Shown here piece after piece: positions 8,739 to 17,627 of a stretch of 64,000 nt of DNA. Numbering within the stretch: position 1 is the first letter of the stretch; the number at the start of each line of letters is the position of its first letter. The notes below the pieces were generated by a model. That model made no database searches. It was not told the origin of the DNA and saw nothing but the letters and a program-made list of their open reading frames with translations. This stretch comes from Bacteroidota bacterium (lineage in GTDB: Bacteria > Bacteroidota > Bacteroidia > Flavobacteriales > Flavobacteriaceae), in NCBI GenBank assembly GCA_027592025.1, contig JAQCIQ010000008.1, forward strand, positions 18,481-82,480, in the 5' to 3' direction. The translations under genes and the position numbers were made by a program.

Positions 8739-8849
8739 AAAAGTAAATTAAAAACCCTATTGTTAGCCCTGTGTTAAGTAGGGGTTAATTGAATGTTAAA
8801 TTTAGGTTCGAGTTTTAAAATAAAGCCCCCTAAAGCGTCTAAGCCCATT

Positions 8850-10613
8850 TTACTTGTCATTACTGTCTAAGATGGTATCCATTTTTCCATAGAGCAACTC
8901 TGCAACGGTAATCAATTTTCTGATCATGTCGTTTACATTCGTGTTGTCATTAAACAGGGAGGAGGCCATTTCTGCTGTGATCAAATCTTTTCTAATCAGA
9001 TTGTCAATTGACTCATTGCTGTGTCTGATATTGTCCTTGGCTTCCAATTTCAAATCCGTCAATTTATTGCCGTATTCGTCCGCATTTTCTTCGGTTCTAA
9101 ACAAATAAATCACCCTTAGTACCTTGGTTACTTTTGCTCTAAAATGGTTGTATTCTTCAAGTAAATAAGGATTTCCTAACGATAACGATCGACTTACGTT
9201 TTTGTTAATTTCTCTCACATCATTGAGGATTTCAACCATTTTACGATTGGCAATTTTTATTTCACTCACCGCTTGGTTTTGTTTTTCACTGAGGTTCAAT
9301 TTACTCTGAATGGCCGTTGCATATTTAATGATTTCGCCATAAATGGTTTTCACCTTTTTGTAGTACAACTCTTCAACATCAATATTCATGTCCTCTGTTG
9401 ACTTTTTGATGATCTTTTTGATCTTCTGGTCAGTCTTGATGTCATCACGATGGATGTTCAAGGCATGTGAAACAATTTCGAAAATGGCATTTTTAAACAA
9501 GTCCTTAGACTCCTTGAGCAAGGATTCTACCGCAGAGGTAGGGAATTGCATGGCCGCTTCGAACAAGTATTTTGGTCTGGCAATATCCGTTGACGCATTG
9601 TCTTTGATGACCATGATTAAAAAACGTTCAAGCCTACTGATAAACGGAACGAACAACAGGACTCCAATCACATTAAAAATGGTGTGAAAAACGGCCAATT
9701 TTAAGGTATAATCATCGCTCGCAATACCCACTGTTTCCGCAAAAAGCCTTACGAATTTGGCCAAAGGAAAGATAAAGGCAAGTGCTACAATACCTGTCAA
9801 AACGTTAAAAATGAAATGTGCTCCAGCCAGCCTCTTCCCAGCGACGTTAGAAGTCAATGATCCCAAAATTGCCGTTATGGTAGTCCCTACATTGGCTCCA
9901 ATGGCAAGTGCCAAGGCGTTTTCATATTGAATTTGTTGTGCGGCAAGTGCTGTCAATATCAAAGCCAAAGTAGCACTGCTCGACTGAAGAATTGTGGTTA
10001 TTATGACGCCTAAGCCTGCATAAATCAAAGCTCCCAAAAAACCTGAAACAGCAAATTCTTTGAGATCGATGTAATCTTTAAACACATCAAACCCCTCTTT
10101 CATGTAGTGAATCCCCAAAAAGAAAAACCCCAATCCTGCCAAAACATTTCCAATGCCTTTGTAGGTGTTCTTTTTTTGAAACGAAAAAATCAAACCAAAA
10201 ATCAAAACTGGCAAAGCCAATGATGATATTTTGAATTTTAATCCAAACGCAGCCACCAGCCAAGCCGTTGCCGTCGTTCCAATATTGGCTCCAAAAATCA
10301 ATCCAATACCTCCCGATAAATTGATCAAGCCAGCGCTAATAAATGAAATGGTGATAACAGAAACCAAAGAACTCGATTGAATAAACGCCCTAACAACTGC
10401 TCCGGTAGTGATGCTTTTATACAGCTTGTCTGTGGCTTTCTTTAAAACATTTTGAAGCGGTCCTTTCGTAAAAGTTTTAAATCCTTCTTCGAGCATAATC
10501 ATACCGAAAAGCAGAATTGATACTCCGGCTAAAATCGTTTGAACGTTGGGATTGAAGAACAGAAAGAAACTCAGAATTACAAGAAAGGATAGAAAAAGAA
10601 TTCTCTTTAACAT
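8850..10613 (-). CDS. Na/Pi cotransporter family protein with PhoU-like tail
   Basis: This is a NptA/YjbB-type sodium-phosphate cotransporter. It has two inverted halves, each with the family QSSS motif (FIQSSSL near residue 79 and ILQSSSATL near 210), and GANIGTT / GANVGTT segments after each. About nine membrane segments end near residue 350. The last 220 residues are helical and PhoU-like. I chose the ATG at 10613 (MLKRILFLSF), which gives a clean first membrane segment. The longer frame from 10673 adds 20 residues with no family look. It is the most upstream gene of a minus-strand series NptA, porin, PiT, with a 125-base gap before the porin. Confidence 0.88.
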   Translation of the reverse strand: MLKRILFLSFLVILSFFLFFNPNVQTILAGVSILLFGMIMLEEGFKTFTKGPLQNVLKKATDKLYKSITTGAVVRAFIQSSSLVSVITISFISAGLINLSGGIGLIFGANIGTTATAWLVAAFGLKFKISSLALPVLIFGLIFSFQKKNTYKGIGNVLAGLGFFFLGIHYMKEGFDVFKDYIDLKEFAVSGFLGALIYAGLGVIITTILQSSSATLALILTALAAQQIQYENALALAIGANVGTTITAILGSLTSNVAGKRLAGAHFIFNVLTGIVALAFIFPLAKFVRLFAETVGIASDDYTLKLAVFHTIFNVIGVLLFVPFISRLERFLIMVIKDNASTDIARPKYLFEAAMQFPTSAVESLLKESKDLFKNAIFEIVSHALNIHRDDIKTDQKIKKIIKKSTEDMNIDVEELYYKKVKTIYGEIIKYATAIQSKLNLSEKQNQAVSEIKIANRKMVEILNDVREINKNVSRSLSLGNPYLLEEYNHFRAKVTKVLRVIYLFRTEENADEYGNKLTDLKLEAKDNIRHSNESIDNLIRKDLITAEMASSLFNDNTNVNDMIRKLITVAELLYGKMDTILDSNDK

Positions 10614-10673
10614 AAAGTAGTATTTGGTTGGACATTGAGGTTGACCGAAATACTCCAAAATCCTTTGCTCCAC

Positions 10674-11055
10674 AAAAGAACAAATGACAAACTGTTGCGG
10701 CTCGCTAGTACAGACCGAAACGTTTGCTCAAACGAAAGACTAAGTGGTGGGGTAAAATCATTTGGAGCGAATTTCAGTCCCTAAATTAGCAAAAAAAATT
10801 AAATAAGTACTCGAGAAGAATTGGCTTTCGCAAGATTAATTTCAACATAAGAGGCCGCAATTTCTCGCGACCTCTTAACAACTAACTAACCAAGGACTCG
10901 TGCTTACCAACACGAAAACTTAAATTTACCCAAATGAAAAAACAACTAACTTAATTGAGGGTTGATACATTTGGAACGAAGAATCTTGGATGACATTGTA
11001 TAAGCATATCCTAAAAAATTGTTAAAAGTTTGACATCGAGGAAATTCGCCTTGAA
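10674..11055. other. Non-coding region between the Na/Pi transporter and gpsA
   Basis: I see no convincing gene. It holds a hairpin at 10849-10876 (AAGAGG stem, CGC/GCG inner stem, eight-base loop) followed by AACAACTAACTAACC. A possible TAnnTTTG element (TACATTTG) lies at 10966-10973. A six-codon frame at 10934-10954 (MKKQLT) has the look of the opening of an exported protein but stops at once. The sequence AATTGAGG(G)TTGATA occurs near 10953 and again near 11055. The region may carry a leader RNA, a small RNA or the remains of a lost gene. Confidence 0.4.
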
Positions 11056-11084
11056 TTGAGGTTGATATTTATTTGGTACATTTA
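11056..11084 (+). promoter_or_regulatory. Candidate promoter of gpsA
   Basis: TTG at 11056-11058 and TACATTTA at 11077-11084 are separated by 18 bases, close to the Bacteroidota pattern TTTG-N19-TAnnTTTG, with one mismatch in the -7 box. The element ends 17 bases before the gpsA ATG. Confidence 0.35.
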
Positions 11085-11101
11085 TGTCGTAAAACAACGA
11101 C

Positions 11102-12103
11102 ATGTCTGACGGTAAAACCTTTGGAGTTCTTGGCGGCGGAAGCTGGGCTACTGCACTAGTAAAAATTTTAACTACCAATCAATCTAAGGTTTATTGGGGA
11201 ATGCGCAACGAGTCAGCCATAACCCATCTCACTACTTATGGGCATAACCCTAACTATTTGAGTGACGTTTCTTTTGACTTATCGAAGTTGGTGGTAACCA
11301 ATATCCCCGATGAGGTTGTAGCAGCTTGTGACGTTATTATTATAGCGATTCCTTCGGCATTCGTTTATGATACTCTTTCGCAAATTACCCTGCCCTTAGA
11401 TCAAAAAATCATGGTTTCTGCAGTAAAAGGCATTGTCCCTCAGTCCGGGAAGGTATTGGGAGAACATTTACAAGACCATTTTCAAGTCCCTTTTGATCAA
11501 ATTTCAGTAGTTGCTGGGCCTTGCCATGCCGAAGAAGTAGCTCTCGAAAGATTGTCTTACTTGACCATTGCTTGTAACAGCCCATCAAACGCCACCCTCA
11601 TTGCAAACGCCCTAAAAACACATTACATCAAAGCGAAAATTAGCGATGACCCTATTGGGACTGAATATGCGGTAATGCTAAAAAACATTTACGCCATCGC
11701 TTCTGGAATTGCTCATGGTTTGGGCTATGGGGACAATTTTCAAAGTGTTTTAATTAGCAACGCCATCCGAGAGATGAGGCGCTTTGTGAAGAAAATTCAC
11801 AAACTCAAAAGAAACATCAACAACTCTTACTATTTAGGGGATTTGTTGGTGACCTGTTATTCCACTTTTTCAAGGAACCGACTGTTCGGCAATATGATTG
11901 GTAAAGGCTATACCGTCAAATCGGCAATGATGGAAATGAATATGGTGGCAGAAGGATATTATGCCACAAAGTCGGCTTTCGAAATCAACGACAAAAAAAC
12001 GAAGAAAACCAAGCTTTTCATCATTGATGCCGTTCATGCCATTTTATATCAAAATGCCTCTCCCAAAAAGACTTTTCAAAAGTTAACAGAACAACTGAAT
12101 TAA
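11102..12103 (+). CDS. gpsA: Glycerol-3-phosphate dehydrogenase [NAD(P)+]
   Basis: GpsA reduces dihydroxyacetone phosphate to sn-glycerol 3-phosphate, the backbone for phospholipids. The N-terminal Rossmann motif GVLGGGSWATA (residues 8-18) is followed by VSAVKGIV, AGPCHAEEVA and the catalytic-lysine region YAVMLKNIYAIASG. The length of 333 residues is normal. The next gene starts six bases after the stop, so the two may be cotranscribed. Confidence 0.95.
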   Translation: MSDGKTFGVLGGGSWATALVKILTTNQSKVYWGMRNESAITHLTTYGHNPNYLSDVSFDLSKLVVTNIPDEVVAACDVIIIAIPSAFVYDTLSQITLPLDQKIMVSAVKGIVPQSGKVLGEHLQDHFQVPFDQISVVAGPCHAEEVALERLSYLTIACNSPSNATLIANALKTHYIKAKISDDPIGTEYAVMLKNIYAIASGIAHGLGYGDNFQSVLISNAIREMRRFVKKIHKLKRNINNSYYLGDLLVTCYSTFSRNRLFGNMIGKGYTVKSAMMEMNMVAEGYYATKSAFEINDKKTKKTKLFIIDAVHAILYQNASPKKTFQKLTEQLN

Positions 12104-12108
12104 AGCAG

Positions 12109-12579
12109 ATGGCCCTCAATAACCTGCGATTAATAGATTTCAAACCCGAATTGAGTGATGCCTTTAAAGCCCTTAACCAATGGTGGATCGAATCGTATTT
12201 TGTAATGGAAAAGTCTGATTTTGAAATTTTAGATCATCCCCAAGATATTATCGATGACGGAGGGGTTATTTTATTTGCTCTTTTGGACGACAATCCTGTT
12301 GGAGTTTGCGCCCTAATAAAATCGAAAGTAGAAGACTACGACTTTGAATTGGCGAAAATGGGCGTTCATCCTGACTGGCACGGACAAGGAATTGGGCAAA
12401 TGCTCGGAGAAGCTTGCTTGGAACGAGCAAAGGCATTAGGGGCCCAAACAGTTTTTCTCGAAAGCAATACAAAATTAGAAGCAGCAATGTTACTTTACAC
12501 CAAATTGGGCTTCAAAAAAATTCCCTCGTTTCCAACGCCTTACGACCGTTGTGACATTCAAATGCTCATTCGCTTATAA
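12109..12579 (+). CDS. GNAT-family N-acetyltransferase
   Basis: This 156-residue protein has the GNAT fold. Motif A is ELAKMGVHPDWHGQGIGQMLGEA, with the acetyl-CoA loop HGQGIG near residue 88, and motif B is in LYTKLGFKKIP. The substrate is unknown. It follows gpsA by five bases and precedes the YfiT/DinB gene by 19 bases. Those neighbours do not point to a target. Confidence 0.85.
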   Translation: MALNNLRLIDFKPELSDAFKALNQWWIESYFVMEKSDFEILDHPQDIIDDGGVILFALLDDNPVGVCALIKSKVEDYDFELAKMGVHPDWHGQGIGQMLGEACLERAKALGAQTVFLESNTKLEAAMLLYTKLGFKKIPSFPTPYDRCDIQMLIRL

Positions 12580-12598
12580 TCTTAACATAAATTCTGTC

Positions 12599-13132
12599 AT
12601 GGAAACACATCCCAATAGCTATCCCATTGGACCCTACAAAAAAATTGAACATTGGACTGAAGAAATCAGGGCTGAACGCATTGAAGACATTGCCCTATTT
12701 CCAGATAAATTAGTCACTATGGTGGAACGCCTGTCCGACGATCAAAAACAATGGCTCTACAGAGAAGGAGGCTGGAACATTGCTCAAGTTGTACACCATT
12801 GTGCCGACAGCCATATCAACGCCTACATCCGTTGTAAACTTTGCGTCACTGAAGATACCCCAACCATCAAAGCTTATGACGAAGCTCAATGGGCTGAACT
12901 GTCAGACGCCAATGATATGGATTTGAGGGCCTCACTGTATATTCTGGATGGCATACATTATCGATGGGTCAATCTATTTCTAACGGCTAGCGAATACGAT
13001 TATAAGAAAATGGTATTTCATCCGCAGCACCGCCAAAAGTTCAGCCTAGAAGACTTGTTAGGCATGTATGCTTGGCATTGCAATCATCATTTAGCCCATA
13101 TTCAACTCGCCATTAAGAACAATTCGAACTAA
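12599..13132 (+). CDS. YfiT/DinB-family metal-dependent protein
   Basis: This 177-residue protein belongs to the DinB/YfiT superfamily. Conserved histidines are in VVHHCADSH and in the C-terminal [12 protein letters not shown], which would bind a divalent metal. Relatives such as B. subtilis YfiT/BstA are thiol S-transferases or hydrolases. I use the ATG at 12599 ([11 protein letters not shown]), which matches the family N-terminus. The longer frame from 12551 would overlap the GNAT gene. Its stop overlaps the convergent pheS stop by four bases. Confidence 0.85.
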   Translation: METHPNSYPIGPYKKIEHWTEEIRAERIEDIALFPDKLVTMVERLSDDQKQWLYREGGWNIAQVVHHCADSHINAYIRCKLCVTEDTPTIKAYDEAQWAELSDANDMDLRASLYILDGIHYRWVNLFLTASEYDYKKMVFHPQHRQKFSLEDLLGMYAWHCNHHLAHIQLAIKNNSN

Positions 13133-14148
13133 AGAACGGATTTGAATTGGGATAAAAAACGAGCATCGTTTTCGCTCAACAGACGGATGTCGTCAATTTG
13201 ATGCAACAAGAGGGCAATGCGGTCAATACCCATTCCGAAAGCAAAACCAGAGTACTCTAAAGGGTCTATGCCGCAATTTTTGAGAACATTTGGGTCAACC
13301 ATACCGCAGCCCATGATTTCTAGCCAACCCGTTCCCTTGGTCATTTTATAATCCGTTTCGGTTTCAAGTCCCCAGTAAACATCAACCTCAGCGCTTGGTT
13401 CTGTAAACGGAAAATAAGACGGGCGAAGTCTAATTTTAGATTTCCCGAACATGGCTGTGGTAAAATATTGCAGGGTCTGTTTAAGATCGGCAAAACTCAC
13501 ATCCTTATCGATGTACAAACCTTCAACCTGATGAAAAAAACAGTGAGATCGTGCAGAAATGGCTTCATTGCGATATACCCTTCCTGGAGAAATGGTTCGA
13601 ATTGGAGGTTGATTGTTCTCCATATACCTCACTTGAACAGAGCTGGTATGAGTTCTTAGTAAAATATCAGGATTAGTTTGTATAAAAAAAGTATCCTGCA
13701 TGTCCCGAGCCGGATGGTGCTCTGGTAGATTCAATGCTGTAAAATTGTGCCAATCATCTTCAATTTCGGGACCCTCACTAATGTTGAAACCGATGCGAGA
13801 AAAAATGTCTATAATTTGATTTTTAACCAATGATATAGGATGCTGCGACCCGATAGGGAAATAGGTTCCTGGCTTGGTCAAATCATCCTTGGGCTCTTGG
13901 GCTTCATTTCCAGAGGATAGTCTTTCCTTTTCGGATTGAAACTTATTTTGGGCTTCTGTTTTCAGCGTATTAATGGCCAGTCCAGCAGCTTTTTTTTCAG
14001 AATTGGAAACCTCCTTAAATGCTGAAAAGAGGTCGTTTAAAATTCCTTTTTTACCCAAAAATCGAATTCTAAATGCCTCAAGAGTTTCTATAGAATCGGC
14101 TTGAAAACCCTTTACCTCTTGAATGTAAGCATTGACCTGATCAATCAT
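13129..14148 (-). CDS. pheS: Phenylalanine--tRNA ligase alpha subunit
   Basis: PheS is the catalytic alpha subunit of the alpha2beta2 synthetase. The N-terminal coiled-coil region (about residues 1-90) is followed by the class II core, with [27 protein letters not shown], the motif 2 region [22 protein letters not shown] and motif 3 [14 protein letters not shown]. The length of 339 residues is normal. The beta-subunit gene pheT is not in this window, so the two subunits are encoded apart. Confidence 0.96.
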   Translation of the reverse strand: MIDQVNAYIQEVKGFQADSIETLEAFRIRFLGKKGILNDLFSAFKEVSNSEKKAAGLAINTLKTEAQNKFQSEKERLSSGNEAQEPKDDLTKPGTYFPIGSQHPISLVKNQIIDIFSRIGFNISEGPEIEDDWHNFTALNLPEHHPARDMQDTFFIQTNPDILLRTHTSSVQVRYMENNQPPIRTISPGRVYRNEAISARSHCFFHQVEGLYIDKDVSFADLKQTLQYFTTAMFGKSKIRLRPSYFPFTEPSAEVDVYWGLETETDYKMTKGTGWLEIMGCGMVDPNVLKNCGIDPLEYSGFAFGMGIDRIALLLHQIDDIRLLSENDARFLSQFKSVL

Positions 14149-14166
14149 AATTTATTTTATAGATTA

Positions 14167-14174
14167 CAAAAATA
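14167..14174 (-). promoter_or_regulatory. Promoter -7 element of pheS
   Basis: The minus strand reads TATTTTTG (TAnnTTTG) 18 bases before the pheS ATG. It lies in the 34-base gap after the stop of the upstream hypothetical gene, so pheS probably has its own promoter in addition to any read-through. Confidence 0.35.
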
Positions 14175-14182
14175 GCTAAACT

Positions 14183-14539
14183 TTATTCTATGAAGCCTGA
14201 TGACAAAAAATAGTTGACTATCGCTTCTTTCATCAGCACACTTTGCTCCCCCGCCTTCAAAAAGGGCAAAGATTTGATCACAGTATAGTGGGGCCATCCT
14301 TCTTCGTCAACAAAGTCAAATTTGTAATAACCATAGGGTTCCAATACTTTGCAAATAGCAATGTGCATGAGTTCGAGCTTTTGCTCCTTTTTGTAATTGC
14401 GGTGCAACTGCCCCAATTCTTGCACTCCAATCAAAAATAAAATGGCGTCCAGGTCTAAGAGATCGCCATCGCTAAATTGAGCAGACAACTTGGTTTGAAG
14501 TCTTTCCCACTGCATCTTCAGAATTGGATCTCTAGACAT
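14183..14539 (-). CDS. Conserved hypothetical protein (flavobacterial type)
   Basis: This 118-residue soluble protein has the segments LDLDAILFLIGVQELGQ, HIAICKVLEPYGYY, DEEGWPHY and GEQSVLMKEAIVNYF. I recall similar conserved proteins from Flavobacteriia, but none with a known function. The start is placed at the ATG at 14539 (MSRDPILKMQW). The longer frame to 14668 would run through the divergent cvpA promoter and coding sequence. A TATTTTTG element lies immediately upstream. No signal peptide or membrane segment is visible. Confidence 0.8.
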   Translation of the reverse strand: MSRDPILKMQWERLQTKLSAQFSDGDLLDLDAILFLIGVQELGQLHRNYKKEQKLELMHIAICKVLEPYGYYKFDFVDEEGWPHYTVIKSLPFLKAGEQSVLMKEAIVNYFLSSGFIE

Positions 14540-14544
14540 AAGTG

Positions 14545-14565
14545 CAAAAATAGATGCTATATTTG
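14545..14565. promoter_or_regulatory. Two divergent promoter elements packed together
   Basis: On the minus strand TATTTTTG (14552-14545) faces the hypothetical gene at 14539, with TTG about 20 bases upstream. On the plus strand TATATTTG (14558-14565) precedes the cvpA GTG at 14580. The two -7 boxes are only five bases apart, so each promoter lies in the upstream region of the other and they may compete for polymerase. Their positions also support both chosen starts. Confidence 0.5.
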
Positions 14566-14579
14566 TAGAAACCAACAAC

Positions 14580-15080
14580 GTGAATACAATTGACCTTATT
14601 ATTGGAGTTGTCCTAATTTTAGGGGCTGTTCGCGGTTTTTTTAAAGGTTTTTTTGTTGAAGCAACCAATCTTTTAGGACTCTTTTTGGGAGTTTATTTAA
14701 GTCTTACTTTCAATACTGAGGCCTCAGACCTCGTCTCGAAAATTTATTCGGGTAACCCCAACTACACCGAAGCTATTGCTTTCGTGCTGACTTTCATTGT
14801 GGTGGTCCTGATAGTCAATGCCATTGGGAAAATTCTCACTAAAATAGCAGACATTTCTGCGTTGGGGCTAGTCAATAAATTGGCTGGGGCTTGCTTTGGA
14901 TTTCTAAAGGCGGCTCTATTTTTGTGTGTCTTCGTTTTGATTTTGCAAAAAGTCAATGACCGTTTTACCGTCATTTCAGAAGAAAAATTAGAAAACTCTA
15001 GATTGTTTCCAATAATTGAGGGAGCTACTGTTTTACTTTGGGAAGGGATTGGGGAATACGAAGAATTAATCCCGAATTGA
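14580..15080 (+). CDS. cvpA: CvpA-family membrane protein
   Basis: This 166-residue inner-membrane protein has four hydrophobic segments and the CvpA opening NTIDLIIGVVLILGAVRGFFKGFFVE. CvpA-like proteins are linked to colicin V production in E. coli and to envelope stress and bile tolerance elsewhere; the molecular role is unclear. The start is GTG at 14580, supported by a TATATTTG element 15 bases upstream. It is convergent with batE, 29 bases away. Confidence 0.85.
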   Translation: MNTIDLIIGVVLILGAVRGFFKGFFVEATNLLGLFLGVYLSLTFNTEASDLVSKIYSGNPNYTEAIAFVLTFIVVVLIVNAIGKILTKIADISALGLVNKLAGACFGFLKAALFLCVFVLILQKVNDRFTVISEEKLENSRLFPIIEGATVLLWEGIGEYEELIPN

Positions 15081-15109
15081 ACTAAGTGATTGGTTTTATT
15101 GCAACAATC

Positions 15110-15862
15110 CTATAATAATCTGAACGCCGAAGATTTTATCCATCCCGTTTTGCCGTCTGGCAATTCTACTTTGGCCCATTCTGAGTCATAGTATTCTAAC
15201 ACAAATACTTTGAGTCCTTCATGAACGTCAATGACCTTGTCACTCAAACTGTTTGGCTCGGTCGACAAGCTGTTTTGACGGTCGAAAATGATTGCCGGTC
15301 GGTTGTTTTTGTCAAGATTGTTTTTGTGAAAAGTCAAAGTAAGACTCACCCCAAACGCAAACATGGCAACGATCGCCAATATAAACGAAAACCGCTTTCT
15401 CACCGATCCGTCTGACCAAATGAAAAACGAAAAGCTTAAGACGCACAATAACACCATCGCTACAGACAGTTTTGCCCACTGATTTAGCGTCAATTTATTG
15501 ACAATGGCGTCGTTCAAACTATCCCAAAATGAGGCGGGCATTGGCGCAATATTATCAATGGTGCGATTGTTTGCGTAAGACAAATTATTGATGACCTCCT
15601 CATCCTTGGGCAACATTAGCTTGGCCTTTTCATAGTAAAAAATACTAGGAGCAATAGCCTCTTGCTTATAATAGGCGTTACCCAAGTTGAAATACAGTTC
15701 TCCTGAATGTTGTCCCGAATCTAGAATACTTTGATAAGCGTCAATGGCCTTTTGATAATTTCCTTCAATATAATATGCGTTTCCTTTCTCAAACAAATCA
15801 TTGGGCTGTCCTACCGTGAGAAAGGATGCCAAAAACAACAGACAGAAAATAACCTTTTTCAT
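15110..15862 (-). CDS. batE: BatE: TPR and SH3-like membrane protein
   Basis: A signal peptide (MKKVIFCLLFLASFLTVGQ) is followed by tetratricopeptide repeats (about residues 22-95), two membrane segments (about 130-185) and a C-terminal SH3-like domain (VHEGLKVFVLEYYDSEWAKVELPDGKTGWI). This is the BatE layout of the Bacteroides aerotolerance operon. I use the ATG at 15862, four bases after the batD stop, and not the frame start at 15889 inside batD. It is the last gene of the moxR-bat operon. Confidence 0.88.
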   Translation of the reverse strand: MKKVIFCLLFLASFLTVGQPNDLFEKGNAYYIEGNYQKAIDAYQSILDSGQHSGELYFNLGNAYYKQEAIAPSIFYYEKAKLMLPKDEEVINNLSYANNRTIDNIAPMPASFWDSLNDAIVNKLTLNQWAKLSVAMVLLCVLSFSFFIWSDGSVRKRFSFILAIVAMFAFGVSLTLTFHKNNLDKNNRPAIIFDRQNSLSTEPNSLSDKVIDVHEGLKVFVLEYYDSEWAKVELPDGKTGWIKSSAFRLL

Positions 15863-15866
15863 TTGT

Positions 15867-17627
15867 TTAGATTTTACTGAGTTCAACAATTAGGACAGCG
15901 GCTTTCTCATAATCGCTGTTCATGCTTTCTAAAGCACTAGGCGTATAACGCGCAAATTCACAGGACTGAAGCAGGCTATTCAATTCTGAAATGGTAGTAG
16001 GTTTGCATTTTTTTTCAGCCAAAATTTGACTAATCCCTTCTTTGTTCAGAGCCGTAATAGGTACTTTTAGTTTTGACTTAAGCACATTGTACAAGGCTCT
16101 TTCTAAGGCTTCGTAAAAACGTTTAGAGTCTCCCAATGCACTGCTGGCTTCTTTCAAATAACGGTGCGCCATCTTCCAGTCAGACTTGCTTTTGGCTCCA
16201 ACCACATCGGCCGATAGCGCCTCTCTGCGGCGCTTAAACAATAATACTATTGGCAGCATGAGCAAAGGGATGAACAACCACAGCCAAAAAGACTTAGAAT
16301 TAAAAAAGTTTGGCGTTACGATGGGCTGAAACGCAGTTTGTGTTTTAAATCCTGAAAAGGCTTTAGTGTTAGATTTTGGTGTTTTGTCTTCCGAAAAATT
16401 TGAAACAGCCCCATTGTTTACTGGTCCTTCCGTAACTTCTATTGTTAAAGATTCGCTCGAAATGGATTTGTAGGATTTGGAAGCCAAGTCAAAGTAGTCA
16501 AAATGGACTTCAGGCAGCGGGTATTCTCCCCGAAAGGCAGGAACTACCGTATAATTTACAGTAACATCCCCACTCATACCAGTTAGACTTGTGTTGATGT
16601 TTTCTTTCCGTTCTGGCTCATACATTTCCAAAGAACTTGGGAGCTGGAATTCAGGCATTTTTAACAATTTTAGATTGCCTTTTCCAGATACCTTGAGCTT
16701 CACTTGAAAAGCCTCCCCGGCTTTTAATACTTCGGGGGAAGCGGTCATGGAGAAATCGAATGTCCCAACAGCCCCACTGAAATTTTCTGGCTTTCCAACT
16801 TCCGGAAGTGGCTTTACTTGTATAGTTCGCGATGGCGCTGTAACAGTTCTTCGGACGGTTTGCCGTAAAAATCCACCAAACATATTGCGCTGTTGGGATG
16901 GAACCTCCAAGCTAATATCTAATGACAATGGCTCTATGGTGAGTTGGCCCTCCTTCTGAGGATACAACACTGCCCTTGACACTACGACATAATTGTAAGA
17001 CCTATTTTTATAGGTTCCACGCTCTATTTCCAATTTATTTATAGGAATAATTTGACTCCAAAAGTTGTTGTATTTTGGTTGATCCAAGATGTTGAGTCCA
17101 GATAAATAGACGTCATCGGAAACATAGAGTTTATAGACCACGGAAACCGCTTCATTCAAATAAGGATTGGGATTAGACAATTCGGCGACCAGCTCCATAT
17201 TTTGATCAGCAACATATTCAGGATCGTTGGGATCCTTGGGTTGCTCGACAGCAGCGGTTACGGTAATTTTGATAAGTTGGGTTTTGTAGACGCTGCCAGC
17301 CACTTCAATGCTAGCCTGACCTATGGTAAATACACCCTTGTTTTTTGGAGAAAGAAAATAGCTGTATGTTTTTGAATAGGATCGCACTCCATTAATCCAA
17401 GAGTTGCTGATTGATTGGTTTGGACCTCCTAACAAATGAAATTGGTCAAACGAAGGAGGGACAAAGTTGTCGCCGTCTTCATTCATGATAAAATCAACTC
17501 TCAAACGCTCGTTGATTCCTAACTCTTGTTTGCTGACTTTAGCCTCAAAAGAAACACCATCCTGAGCCAGCACGGTTTGCGCTAGTAGAAGAAAATAGAG
17601 TCCATATGTCAAAGCATATCTTACCAA
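15867..17627 (-). CDS. batD: BatD: membrane-anchored beta-rich periplasmic protein
   Basis: This 586-residue protein has a signal peptide (about residues 1-21), a long periplasmic beta-rich region with the BatD pattern (SKQELGINERLRVDF, YLSGLNILDQPKYNNFW) and one membrane segment near residues 450-470 (FWLWLFIPLLMLPIVLLF) before a cytoplasmic helical tail. BatD is required for aerotolerance in Bacteroides, and its molecular role is unknown. The start overlaps the batC stop by seven bases. Confidence 0.92.
   Translation of the reverse strand: MVRYALTYGLYFLLLAQTVLAQDGVSFEAKVSKQELGINERLRVDFIMNEDGDNFVPPSFDQFHLLGGPNQSISNSWINGVRSYSKTYSYFLSPKNKGVFTIGQASIEVAGSVYKTQLIKITVTAAVEQPKDPNDPEYVADQNMELVAELSNPNPYLNEAVSVVYKLYVSDDVYLSGLNILDQPKYNNFWSQIIPINKLEIERGTYKNRSYNYVVVSRAVLYPQKEGQLTIEPLSLDISLEVPSQQRNMFGGFLRQTVRRTVTAPSRTIQVKPLPEVGKPENFSGAVGTFDFSMTASPEVLKAGEAFQVKLKVSGKGNLKLLKMPEFQLPSSLEMYEPERKENINTSLTGMSGDVTVNYTVVPAFRGEYPLPEVHFDYFDLASKSYKSISSESLTIEVTEGPVNNGAVSNFSEDKTPKSNTKAFSGFKTQTAFQPIVTPNFFNSKSFWLWLFIPLLMLPIVLLFKRRREALSADVVGAKSKSDWKMAHRYLKEASSALGDSKRFYEALERALYNVLKSKLKVPITALNKEGISQILAEKKCKPTTISELNSLLQSCEFARYTPSALESMNSDYEKAAVLIVELSKI

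Noticed and set aside
14540..14668. The 43-residue N-terminal extension of the hypothetical gene at 14183
   Set aside because: It would overlap the cvpA coding region and the promoter elements of both genes; its sequence is basic and Thr-rich with no family support.
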